Below are positions 1-6,028 of a DNA stretch of 7,075 nucleotides, piece by piece. The position numbers were made by a program, and so were the translations under genes. Each line of letters opens with the position of its first letter. The first letter of the stretch is position 1. Under the pieces are notes generated by a model that was given only the letters and a program-made list of their open reading frames with translations, made no database searches and had not been told where the DNA came from. The stretch is from Acidobacteria bacterium UBA6911. GTDB lineage: Bacteria; Acidobacteriota; UBA6911. The stretch covers positions 3,936 to 11,010 of the forward strand of contig DKBB01000118.1 of the NCBI GenBank assembly GCA_002451015.1, given 5' to 3'.

Positions 1-251
1 AGGTACCAGCCGGTAGAGACGATCAGCATCAGAACGCCCCAGTCATAAGTCCTGCCGATAGCTCCTATCGAAGCGCCGCCACCGATGACCGTAGCGCCCA
101 TGGTGCAGAAAAGGAAAAACCAGCCTATGTTCCGGCCGGCGACGAGAAAATCGTCCGCACCCCCTATTTTGCGGGCTTTGGAGACTCCTTTGACGAAGAT
201 AAAAACCATGTAAGCGATGACAATGGTCCAAAGGATCATTCCATCCGTCAT
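1..251 (-). CDS. Sodium:solute symporter (SSS/SLC5 family), N-terminal part only
   Basis: This is the first 83 codons of a membrane transporter; the rest lies beyond the left edge. Residues 5-20 form a hydrophobic first helix. They are followed by a basic loop with KARKIGGADDFLVAGR (26-40), the hallmark of SSS-family N-termini, where a 'DFLVAGR/ DYFLAGR'-type motif precedes the second helix. The Gly-rich stretch ATVIGGGASIGAIGRTYDWG (53-72) matches the discontinuous helix that helps form the sodium and substrate site in this family. The ATG at 251-249 is preceded by a strong Shine-Dalgarno GGGAGGAG about 7 bases upstream. The gene lies 53 bases after the stop of the small Cys-rich gene and is probably the last visible gene of the operon led by the MarR-GNAT gene. 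Family members import amino acids, pantothenate, sugars or organic acids. The racemase next door favours an amino-acid-like substrate, but that is inference. Confidence 0.88.
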   Translation of the reverse strand, partial: MTDGMILWTIVIAYMVFIFVKGVSKARKIGGADDFLVAGRNIGWFFLFCTMGATVIGGGASIGAIGRTYDWGVLMLIVSTGWY

Positions 252-304
252 ACAGCGTCTCCTCCCGAATCAGTGCGTCTCAAACCCGGTTTATAAATAT
301 AAAA

Positions 305-595
305 TCAGATTAAGATGTGGCCGGAAACGGGATATCGATCCGGTTTCAACCATAGGGATTGTGCGCATAGATACATGACCGGCCCGCAGGTCTCCACTGC
401 GAAGCATGCAACCGCCTCTTTGCAATACCCGCGCATCAGGGCCATACCGTCGGATGCCTCCACCGCCCGTTGCATCGTTTGGAACAGTTCCACGGCACCC
501 GCTTTGCCCTGCATCACGCCGATTGCGTAGGTGCACAGGAGTCCCATACCTGACGACCGCGTTCGTGTGTCCGGCCCAAATTGTGAGGCATGCAT
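305..595 (-). CDS. Small Cys-rich hypothetical protein (96 aa)
   Basis: I do not recognise this family. The start ATG (595-593) lies 13 bases after the racemase stop, with GGAG ending 4-5 bases upstream, so translation as part of the operon is plausible. In this frame codon third positions are mostly G or C, as in the neighbours, and the product is balanced and helix-prone. The overlapping frames give Arg-rich, low-quality peptides. There are five cysteines (21, 58, 64, 70, 77). Four fall in a regular C-x5-C-x5-C-x6-C series inside a mildly hydrophobic segment (about 56-82), which could bind metal, form disulfides or pack as a helix. No signal peptide or convincing membrane helix is visible. 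An internal ATG at residue 17 is an alternative start but has a poorer ribosome-binding site. Its position between racemase and symporter suggests an accessory role in the same pathway. It could still be a non-coding spacer that happens to be open. Confidence 0.6.
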   Translation of the reverse strand: MHASQFGPDTRTRSSGMGLLCTYAIGVMQGKAGAVELFQTMQRAVEASDGMALMRGYCKEAVACFAVETCGPVMYLCAQSLWLKPDRYPVSGHILI

Positions 596-608
596 TCTTC
601 TCCGTTTA

Positions 609-1754
609 TTAAACCGGTTGTTCCAGTACCGGGGCCACTTCAAAAGAATCCGCCTTCCAGTTATTCCTGCGGGTGTAGGTAGCAGGCCGGAGTGTTTTTT
701 CAATGTATCTTCCGCTCATCAGCCTGACAAAGGCAGCGTAGTTGGGAGTGAATTGTATGGTATCCCCCACTTTCAGTCCGTCCCTTTCATCTCCGATATT
801 GACAACAGTAATGTCGCTGCTCGCACCCGCAATGGAATACTGTGGGTTTACAGGCGTCAGCCCGGATATTTCCGTATCGAGATTCCCGATGCTGACCAGG
901 GCGCGGAAGCCCCGCTGACCAGGAGTCCGATCTTCATTGACTTCGGAAATAAAGGGGGCGATCGATGTCGTTTCCGCCAAAGGAACCAGGCTCTTCTTTT
1001 TGATCTCGGCTATTTCCGCCTCCAGTACAATCGCGTCTCCCCTGAGCCCCGGAAGGATTCCCCCGTTGATAAGGTCCGTCCCAAGGAAAATGGCCTCACC
1101 GATACGGAAATGATTGATGGGTTTGGGAAGTTGCCCGTCAAGAACCAGGGGAAGAACGGCCGAAGAGCCGGCGGATATCAGGTGCAGGGGATGTTCAAAT
1201 TTCAGTTCCAGGAGTTCCTTGTAGAGGACCAGCTGCATGAACTGATCCACAGTAGGGACCGCCCCGGCCATACAGCCGAGATTCGCACCGATTCCCTTCA
1301 CTTCTATATTGGATAAATGAAAAACATGCTTGTAGAAGTTTATCAACGATCCGGGCAGAATACCTTCCCGCAAATCGCCCAACTCAATCATGATCACTAC
1401 GCCATGTACCCGGTCCAGCTTGCGCGCTTCTTCATTCAGAGCTTCAATAACCCCTATTTCACTGTTCAAACTCACATCGGCCAGCCGGACTACATCCGAG
1501 ACGGAGGTGAGGTCGGGTACGCGAAGATACCAGGATTCCAGTGCAGGATGGATCTTTTCAATTGAACGAATATTTTCCAGTCGGGAATCCCCCATGGAAC
1601 GAATCCCCATCTGTTGAAGCGCCTTCAACGTATCCTGGTGGCCGCAAAGCACCTTGGTTACGACCGTCCAGCAGGCACCGTGATCATCCATCCATCTGCC
1701 GATCGTCTCCAGGTTTTCATATATGGCGTCCAGATTGATGAGGATTCTGTTCAT
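609..1754 (-). CDS. Alanine/ornithine racemase family PLP enzyme (YhfX/Orr-like)
   Basis: This is a fold-III PLP-dependent amino-acid racemase of 381 residues, a usual length for the family. Visible family blocks are: VVTKVLCG (31-38), where Lys34 is the expected Schiff-base lysine; GDSRLENI (55-62); IELGDLREGI (123-132); GIGANLGC (154-161); SAGSSAVLP (194-202) with NHFRIGEAI (214-222), the phosphate- and PLP-binding region; and IAGASSD (308-314) with KVGDTIQF (328-335) in the C-terminal beta domain. The pattern resembles ornithine racemase and YhfX more than classical Alr. The substrate is not settled: ornithine, alanine, or another basic or modified amino acid are all possible. The start ATG overlaps the TGA of the upstream MarR-GNAT gene (ATGA, 1751-1754), and a GAGG lies 8 bases upstream inside that gene, so the two are translationally coupled. 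The enzyme is probably cytosolic. Co-transcription with a sodium symporter suggests it acts on an imported amino acid. Confidence 0.88.
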   Translation of the reverse strand: MNRILINLDAIYENLETIGRWMDDHGACWTVVTKVLCGHQDTLKALQQMGIRSMGDSRLENIRSIEKIHPALESWYLRVPDLTSVSDVVRLADVSLNSEIGVIEALNEEARKLDRVHGVVIMIELGDLREGILPGSLINFYKHVFHLSNIEVKGIGANLGCMAGAVPTVDQFMQLVLYKELLELKFEHPLHLISAGSSAVLPLVLDGQLPKPINHFRIGEAIFLGTDLINGGILPGLRGDAIVLEAEIAEIKKKSLVPLAETTSIAPFISEVNEDRTPGQRGFRALVSIGNLDTEISGLTPVNPQYSIAGASSDITVVNIGDERDGLKVGDTIQFTPNYAAFVRLMSGRYIEKTLRPATYTRRNNWKADSFEVAPVLEQPV

Positions 1755-2791
1755 TTTACATACCTCATTTCCGCATATTTACTGGTAAATCCAATCCTTT
1801 CGTAGAGTCTGCGAGCCGGGTTGTCGTACTCGACATGGAGCTTGATGCTTCCATCGACCATCTGGATGGCGTTTTCAACCAGGCAGCGCCCCAGGCCCCT
1901 GCCCCGCTGGTCCGGTGACACGGCTATGAACAGGAGTATGTTTTCCGGCACATAACCCTTCATACCCGTTTTCTGCATCACGAGAGACCCGACAATCCGG
2001 CCCTGAAGCTCGGATATCAACACGAATCCCCCTTCGCGTCCAACGGCCGTCAAGGCATCCCGAATGCCCCGCTCGATATCCTCGGGGGTGTCTTCATACG
2101 GTTTTAAACTTTCATGCAGAAAACCGGTCAGCGTCTTTATATCGAATCCCCCGGGGAATCCATCCAGGGAGCGGACAACGCGGAGACATACATCTGGAAC
2201 ATTTTTCTCTGAATCATTCCGGTCCCGCAATGAAGAAGCTTCCGGGACAGACTTTCCCGAAACTTTCGACGCATTCTTATCCCTATTGATATCCTCTTCG
2301 GAGGCGGTAAGGACATGATGGGCCAGGATAGGAGACGCTTCAATCTCGCCTGCATTCATCAGGCAAGCGACCCGTTCCAGGGAAGAAAGGATTTGAGCCT
2401 GCTCCCATTTTTCCAGGTCCTGTAGTTGTTGAATGAAGTTCTCCTGTAAAAGCGGAGGCATGGCCGTCATAAGTTTTGCCCCATCGGCAACGATTTCGAC
2501 AAAAACCTGGCGGCGGTCGGTTTCACTCCGAATCCGCCGCACGAAGTTCCTGGCCTCAAGACGATCTATAATCCCCGTAACTGTTGCATTACTGAGGCTT
2601 GTATGTTTGGCTAATTCGCTAAGCGACAAACGTCCCCGTCTTTGAATCTCCCGTAAAAGGACAACCTGGGGAATTGTGAGCCGGTGAGTCTGCACCAACT
2701 TTTTTGAGTGCATATCGATGGATCGGACTATACGGCGCAATGCGACGAGAACATGATCCAATATTTCCTGTTTTGGGAATAGCGTATTCAT
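1751..2791 (-). CDS. MarR-type regulator fused to GNAT acetyltransferase
   Basis: This 346-residue bifunctional protein has two domains. Residues 1 to about 145 are a MarR domain: an N-terminal dimerisation helix, a winged helix-turn-helix with LSLSELAKHTSLSNATVTGIID at 55-76 (recognition helix about 67-78), a wing with RIRSETDRRQVFVEI (86-100), and C-terminal dimerisation helices. A polar, probably flexible linker (about 163-198) leads to a GNAT fold (about 200-346). Acetyl-CoA motif A is FIAVSPDQRGRGLGR (288-302), with the Q/R-x-x-G-x-G/A pyrophosphate loop, and motif B is NPARRLYERIGF (324-335). MarR-GNAT fusions are a known architecture. The GNAT half may acetylate a small amine or act only as a ligand sensor. 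The ATG at 2791-2789 has only a weak Shine-Dalgarno. The gene leads the racemase operon, and an inverted repeat sits on its predicted promoter, so autorepression is likely. Confidence 0.9.
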   Translation of the reverse strand: MNTLFPKQEILDHVLVALRRIVRSIDMHSKKLVQTHRLTIPQVVLLREIQRRGRLSLSELAKHTSLSNATVTGIIDRLEARNFVRRIRSETDRRQVFVEIVADGAKLMTAMPPLLQENFIQQLQDLEKWEQAQILSSLERVACLMNAGEIEASPILAHHVLTASEEDINRDKNASKVSGKSVPEASSLRDRNDSEKNVPDVCLRVVRSLDGFPGGFDIKTLTGFLHESLKPYEDTPEDIERGIRDALTAVGREGGFVLISELQGRIVGSLVMQKTGMKGYVPENILLFIAVSPDQRGRGLGRCLVENAIQMVDGSIKLHVEYDNPARRLYERIGFTSKYAEMRYVK

Positions 2792-2808
2792 AATTTTCAG
2801 TACAAAAG

Positions 2809-2822
2809 TTTTGAGTTCAAAA
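2809..2822. promoter_or_regulatory. Candidate MarR operator (14-bp inverted repeat)
   Basis: The plus strand reads TTTTGAGTTCAAAA, a perfect inverted repeat of 6-bp arms around 2 bases. It overlaps a second small palindrome, CAAAAGTTTTG (2803-2813). It starts 18 bases upstream of the MarR-GNAT start codon, abuts the predicted -10 and covers the predicted transcription start. MarR proteins typically bind A/T-rich palindromes of about 14-20 bp at such positions and repress their own operon. Binding by this protein is inferred, not seen. Confidence 0.5.
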
Positions 2823-2850
2823 TATTAGGGCTACCCACGCCCCCTGTCAA
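2822..2850 (-). promoter_or_regulatory. Sigma70-type promoter for the MarR-GNAT/racemase operon
   Basis: Read on the minus strand: TTGACA (2850-2845, all six consensus bases), a 17-base spacer, then TAATAT (2827-2822; four of six, keeping the key A2 and T6). Transcription would start near 2815, about 24 bases upstream of the MarR-GNAT ATG and in the middle of the inverted repeat at 2809-2822. The spacing and the perfect -35 make this a good candidate. Confidence 0.6.
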
Positions 2851-2927
2851 GCCTTTTATTGAAGCCTTGGTAAGTTAAATATAAATATTTCAAATAGATA
2901 CAAAAATATACCTGCCGTATAAGTGCC

Positions 2928-2956
2928 TTGAAAATAATAACGGACCTGTTTATATT
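2928..2956 (+). promoter_or_regulatory. Sigma70-type promoter for the radical SAM/flavoprotein operon
   Basis: TTGAAA (2928-2933) and TATATT (2951-2956) are each one base from consensus and are separated by exactly 17 bases. The sequence just upstream (2871-2927) is very A/T-rich and could act as an UP element. Transcription would start near 2963, leaving an untranslated leader of about 210 bases before the radical SAM start at 3174. Confidence 0.5.
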
Positions 2957-2974
2957 CAGGAAGAAATGCCCCGA

Positions 2975-3078
2975 CAGGTTATCTTATTAGATTCCGAGGC
3001 CTGGAGCCGGATTCGGCTTGCTCCCGTCCCGTAACCGTCTCCCGTCAGGAGAGGCGTGCCCCCACGCAAAACAACCTG
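2975..3078 (+). other. Possible structured 5' leader RNA upstream of the radical SAM gene
   Basis: Several short perfect stems line up in the predicted leader: ATCT/AGAT (2981-2992, 4-base loop), an imperfect hairpin at 3003-3024 (AGCC/GGCT core), TCTCC/GGAGA (3038-3052, 5-base loop) and GCGTG/CACGC (3054-3067, 4-base loop). They are enclosed by CAGGTT (2975-2980) pairing with AACCTG (3073-3078). A second AACCTG at 3101-3106 could compete for the same CAGGTT, giving two exclusive folds. I could not match it to a known riboswitch class. All stems are short, so this may be chance pairing. No gene is visible in 2792-3173; a 22-codon frame at 2966 would have its ribosome-binding site upstream of the predicted transcript start. 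Confidence 0.3.
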
Positions 3079-3120
3079 AGAAAAACGGGCTAATTCTGCC
3101 AACCTGGGGTACAATCGCGG

Positions 3121-3134
3121 CAGTATTTATACTG
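3121..3134. promoter_or_regulatory. 14-bp inverted repeat upstream of the radical SAM gene
   Basis: CAGTATTTATACTG is a perfect inverted repeat with 6-bp arms and a 2-base centre, ending 39 bases before the radical SAM start codon. It contains TATACT (3128-3133), which could be a -10 element, but no -35 is visible at the proper distance. It could be an operator for an unknown regulator. Its sequence differs from the candidate MarR site at 2809-2822, so the two need not share a regulator. Confidence 0.3.
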
Positions 3135-3173
3135 GCACGCATTTCTCACAGGGTTTCGTTAAGGGGTATATCG

Positions 3174-3974
3174 ATGACAGAACAAAAGCCTCCGACAAAC
3201 ATCATGGGTGTTTCCTTGCTTCATAAATGCAATTTCAGTTGCGAACATTGCGGTTACATTTATATCGGGGACACCGATGACCATGTCATACGCCCAGGGT
3301 ACCGGTTGACCTGGGGTCAGGTAATGACGGCAATACAGGACTGCACAAGCCTGGAGGATTCCTACTGGAATATAAATTATACAGGTGGAGAACCGACCCT
3401 CTGGGAAGAGGACGGCAAGGCTTTTGTCGATATTCTGATCGCAACCGGTAACGCCGGTGTTTTACCTACCTACAACACAAACGGCAGTTACTTTTACGAC
3501 TACGAAAAAACCCGTGAATTTTTCCGAAAATATCTGGACCGATGCAACACGCCTTTGAAAACGTTCGTCAGCATGGACAAATTCCACAAGAATTACGATC
3601 CCGACACAGGCAGGGCAAAGAGTCTCGACAATCTTGTAAAGGCGTATGCAACCTTTCCCGAAGAAAAAAGAAAACTCCTTTCGACCCATGTAGTGATCAT
3701 AGTGACCACAGATCCCGATTCCTCCCTGCCGGAGGAGATGAAAGAACACTACGGAGCCTCGGGCATCACTTTCGGCGATTTCCCCATGCTGGACGTAGGG
3801 AAGGCTAAAAAAATGAAAGACCAGCAGCCGGAGTTCTCCGGCTACCCGCCCATGCCGGTAAAAGAAGGAAGCGGCCCCGGAGTCATTGTTCTTGTCGGGG
3901 ACGATTATTATGTAGAGTATAAGAAGACAGGGAAACTGGGCCGGATGCTGGACATGTATCCCAATGGTCGATAA
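3174..3974 (+). CDS. Radical SAM enzyme, short form without SPASM domain
   Basis: This is a 266-residue radical SAM protein. KCNFSCEHC carries the C-x3-C-x2-C motif (Cys19, Cys23, Cys26) that binds the [4Fe-4S] cluster which cleaves S-adenosylmethionine to a 5'-deoxyadenosyl radical. YTGGEPTLW (69-77) is the GGEP motif that contacts the SAM amino group. THVVIIVTTD (171-180) and SMDKFHKNYD (133-142) fit strands and loops of the partial TIM barrel. Only two other cysteines exist (57, 124), so the C-terminal auxiliary-cluster (SPASM/twitch) domain of peptide-modifying relatives is absent. The ATG at 3174 is chosen because AAGGGG lies 9 bases upstream and the conserved region begins right after it. 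The frame stays open upstream to a TTG at 3018, but those residues look non-coding. A flavoprotein gene follows 15 bases downstream in the same operon. The substrate is unknown; sampled GC is clearly lower than in that neighbour. Confidence 0.9.
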   Translation: MTEQKPPTNIMGVSLLHKCNFSCEHCGYIYIGDTDDHVIRPGYRLTWGQVMTAIQDCTSLEDSYWNINYTGGEPTLWEEDGKAFVDILIATGNAGVLPTYNTNGSYFYDYEKTREFFRKYLDRCNTPLKTFVSMDKFHKNYDPDTGRAKSLDNLVKAYATFPEEKRKLLSTHVVIIVTTDPDSSLPEEMKEHYGASGITFGDFPMLDVGKAKKMKDQQPEFSGYPPMPVKEGSGPGVIVLVGDDYYVEYKKTGKLGRMLDMYPNGR

Positions 3975-3989
3975 CCGGGGCGAGAGACA

Positions 3990-5222
3990 ATGAGTAATCC
4001 GGATGTAATTGTTATCGGTGCGGGGATCAGCGGGTTGACCTATGCCTGGAAAGCGGCCCGGGCGGGGCGAAGGGTTCTGATCCTTGAACGACGGAACCGG
4101 ATCGGCGGCTGTATTTATTCCTACCGCTTTGAAGACGGCTACTGGTTTGAACTGGGGGCGCACACCATCTACAACTCCTACTCCGAGCTGCTCCGGATCG
4201 CCGAGGAAACCGGTCTCGCAGACCGGTTGGTGCAACGGGGCCCGGCACGCGCGCATTTCGGGCTGCTGAAGGACGGCGCTATCGATTGGCTTACGCCACC
4301 GAAAATCCTGCTGCGCCTCAACTGGTTCGAAACCGTCCTGCATGCACCCGTAGGATTCTTCCGCAGCAAGCACAACCGGACACTTGAGCAGCATTATTCC
4401 GGGTTCCTGGGCCCGCGCAATTTCCGCAGGATGCTGTCCCCGTTCTTTGCAGCCGTTCCCTCACAGCGCGCGGATGCCTTCCCGGCGGAAGGTCCCGGAT
4501 CTCTGTTCAAAAAAAGAATGCGCCGCAAGGAATTCCCCAGGAGTTTCGGCTTCCCGGGCGGCCTGCAGGCTGTCTGCGATGCGATTGCTTTGCATCCGAA
4601 TATTGAAATCCGTACAGGGAGCACTGTTTCGAACCTGTCTCCTGCCTCCAGCGGATTCGAAGTTCATGTAGACCAGGGAGAATCCATCCATGCCCCTTCG
4701 GTGGCTGTCGCCGCCACGCACCTGGCGGCGGCTTCCATGCTGCGGCAAAATTACCCGGCCCTTTCAGATGCAATCGGCCGCCTGGAAACCGCCTCCCTGG
4801 AAAGTCTGGGGACACGGATCCCCCGCGGCAAATGCAGCCTGCCCGAATGCGCTTTCATCGTGCCGGTCGACGATATCTTTTTCTCGGCCGTTTCGAGAGA
4901 TCCCTTCCCCGATCCCGGCTGGCGCGCTTTCGCATTCCACTTCCGACCCGGCATCACGCAGGAACAGAAATTGGACCGCATCTGCAGCCTTCTGGGTGTT
5001 TCTTCAACGGATCTCGACATCCTCGCCGGACAGAACCTGGCCCTGCCCGCTCCCAGGATTAATCATGCAGCCATCGTCGCTGACATCGATCGAAATCTTG
5101 AAAATACCGGCCTTGCCCTTATGGGCAACTACTTCATGGGCCTGGCGATAGAGGACTGCATGGCCCGCGCGGATAGCGAATGGCAACGATTGCATCCGTC
5201 GATGCCGTCAGGAGTCAATTAA
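3990..5222 (+). CDS. FAD-dependent amine oxidase/protoporphyrinogen-oxidase-like protein
   Basis: This is a 410-residue flavoprotein of the flavin amine oxidase/PPOX superfamily. The N-terminal dinucleotide-binding fold shows VIVIGAGISGL (6-16), the acidic Glu33 that binds the adenosine ribose, and RIGGCIYS (37-44). ELGAHTIY (54-61) follows, as in PPOX- and phytoene-desaturase-like enzymes. FGFPGGLQAVCDAI (186-199) is the typical 'GG-x-x-x-l-x-x-a-l' block, and GNYFMGLAIEDC (379-390) is the C-terminal FAD-binding motif. It is somewhat shorter than bacterial HemG-type PPOX (usually about 450-470). No signal peptide or transmembrane helix is evident; the protein may be peripheral or soluble. 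The ATG has a purine-rich GAGAG about 5 bases upstream and lies 15 bases after the radical SAM stop, so the pair is probably one transcription unit. It likely performs a dehydrogenation or oxidation in the same pathway. No other haem-synthesis gene is visible, so I do not call it HemG. Confidence 0.85.
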   Translation: MSNPDVIVIGAGISGLTYAWKAARAGRRVLILERRNRIGGCIYSYRFEDGYWFELGAHTIYNSYSELLRIAEETGLADRLVQRGPARAHFGLLKDGAIDWLTPPKILLRLNWFETVLHAPVGFFRSKHNRTLEQHYSGFLGPRNFRRMLSPFFAAVPSQRADAFPAEGPGSLFKKRMRRKEFPRSFGFPGGLQAVCDAIALHPNIEIRTGSTVSNLSPASSGFEVHVDQGESIHAPSVAVAATHLAAASMLRQNYPALSDAIGRLETASLESLGTRIPRGKCSLPECAFIVPVDDIFFSAVSRDPFPDPGWRAFAFHFRPGITQEQKLDRICSLLGVSSTDLDILAGQNLALPAPRINHAAIVADIDRNLENTGLALMGNYFMGLAIEDCMARADSEWQRLHPSMPSGVN

Positions 5223-5232
5223 ATATGTAAAA

Positions 5233-5256
5233 TCTTAAGTCAGTTTGAGAATTTTT
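5233..5256 (+). terminator. Weak candidate intrinsic terminator after the flavoprotein gene
   Basis: TCTTAA (5233-5238) pairs with TTGAGA (5245-5250) through one G-U wobble, with a 6-base loop. A single A and five T residues (5252-5256) follow. The stem is short and A/U-rich, so it would be a poor terminator. It is, however, the only hairpin with a T-run in the 85-base gap between the convergent flavoprotein and LysE-type genes. Confidence 0.3.
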
Positions 5257-5307
5257 AATAATAGTCGGCAATCTTCACAGTCCAACGGGAAACCTAAAAC
5301 CTTTTTT

Positions 5308-5928
5308 TCAGAATATCTTCTCGATGCCGTGTTTCATGAATATCGCGGCGAAGATCAGCAGGGCTACTCCCATAGCCCGCATTACGGCCCTGTAATACCC
5401 GCCTTTCAGCAGATGCCTGTTTTTGCCGACCAGCACGGCTAACAGCAACTTCATCCCAACCAGCAGGCCGTAAAAAACTGCCAGGAACGCGACAACGGCC
5501 ATCCATGATATTTCCCTGGACTGCACCAGAAGGGGCGCGCCGATCGTCAGCCAGAACACATAGGGAGCGGGATTCAGAAGATTGACGACGGCGCCTTTCA
5601 TAAAGGAAGCCCGAACCCCGGACGAGGCATCTATCTCAACGCCCTTGAAGCGGAACAGTGCAACGGAAAGATACGCGATATAGCAGGCGCCCAGCATATA
5701 CAGCACCCCGATAACGGCCTCGACGGACGACAACATATGCGCCAGCCAAAGCATCAGCAGGATGACGGGTGCATCGGTGATCAGGGGCGCCACCGCCACC
5801 GCGGCTCCGGAGCGGAATCCCTTCTGGAACGATTCGGCGACAACCAGGGTGAGTAGCGGACCCGGAGAAAGCCCGGATGTCGCTCCGAGAATAAACGCCG
5901 CCGAAATAAGAGGAATAACCGGATCCAT
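5308..5928 (-). CDS. LysE/RhtB family amino-acid exporter
   Basis: This is a 206-residue integral membrane protein, typical in length for LysE/RhtB translocators, with about six hydrophobic segments (about 5-30, 42-64, 68-95, 110-133, 141-168, 178-200). The family signature SGLSPGPLLTLV lies at 18-29 in the first helix, followed by the charged loop ESFQKGFRSG (32-41). APLITDAP (47-54) and NLLNPAPYVFW (116-126) match the second and third conserved blocks, the latter corresponding to the usual 'NP(K)' motif. Members export amino acids such as lysine, arginine, homoserine or threonine, or related small molecules; specificity cannot be read from sequence. The ATG at 5928-5926 has a weak GGGTGG upstream, and no clear promoter was found. 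The gene is divergent from rdhA and convergent with the flavoprotein gene, so it is probably a separate unit. Confidence 0.9.
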   Translation of the reverse strand: MDPVIPLISAAFILGATSGLSPGPLLTLVVAESFQKGFRSGAAVAVAPLITDAPVILLMLWLAHMLSSVEAVIGVLYMLGACYIAYLSVALFRFKGVEIDASSGVRASFMKGAVVNLLNPAPYVFWLTIGAPLLVQSREISWMAVVAFLAVFYGLLVGMKLLLAVLVGKNRHLLKGGYYRAVMRAMGVALLIFAAIFMKHGIEKIF

Positions 5929-5990
5929 ACGCCACCCAGTATATACGCCCTCCCCATTTCCACGACACTTTTCTCATTGAACCAGAACAG

Positions 5991-6017
5991 GGAACGGGAA
6001 ACGCGGAACGGGAAACG
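5991..6017 (+). repeat. Perfect 13-bp tandem direct repeat upstream of rdhA
   Basis: GGAACGGGAAACG occurs at 5991-6003 and again at 6005-6017, separated by one C. Each copy is itself a near-duplicate (GGAACG plus GGAAACG). Two further GGAA(A)CC units lie at 6039-6045 and 6046-6051, downstream of the -10. The tandem pair ends 11 bases before TATAAT and occupies the place of the missing -35 box, the usual site for an activator that binds direct repeats. The regulator is unknown; the repeat is not the CprK 'dehalobox' type (TTAAT-N4-ATTAA). Confidence 0.6.
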
Positions 6018-6028
6018 TTTTATCGATG

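Noticed and set aside
291..536. Alternative 81-codon minus-strand frame overlapping the small Cys-rich gene
   Set aside because: Arg/Gly-rich translation typical of an out-of-frame reading. The frame at 595-305 has better codon bias, start context and operon spacing.
531..1316. 261-codon plus-strand frame opposite the racemase gene
   Set aside because: Low-complexity, polar product with no motif, fully antisense to the conserved racemase.
2877..2890. AAATATAAATATTT perfect inverted repeat
   Set aside because: It lies in a very A/T-rich stretch where such symmetry is likely by chance; better explained as upstream promoter DNA.
2966..3034. 22-codon ORF with AGGA nearby, a possible leader peptide or peptide substrate for the radical SAM enzyme
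   Set aside because: The predicted promoter starts transcription at about 2963, after its ribosome-binding site. The peptide has no leader/core pattern, and short frames of this size are expected by chance.
3015..3065. Resemblance to the cobalamin riboswitch core (GTCCCGTAACCGT then GTCAGGAGA...TGCC)
   Set aside because: The two boxes are only about 5 bases apart, far too close for the intervening helices of that riboswitch, and the upstream GGGAA/GGTG elements are missing. The match is probably chance, though a covariance-model scan would settle it.
3051..3135. Fragments resembling a thi-box (GTGCC, CTGAGA, AACCTG in order)
   Set aside because: The helices that should close around these elements do not pair, and the pyrophosphate-binding half (UAAU with flanking stem) is not recognisable. 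The downstream genes are not thiamine genes.
3018..3173. N-terminal extension of the radical SAM protein from a TTG at 3018
   Set aside because: The extra 52 residues show no family similarity, the TTG lacks a Shine-Dalgarno, and the ATG at 3174 has AAGGGG at good spacing right before the conserved start of the domain.
3462..4394. 310-codon minus-strand frame opposite the radical SAM and flavoprotein genes
   Set aside because: It straddles the boundary of two well-supported genes on the other strand, has no family motifs and no ribosome-binding context.
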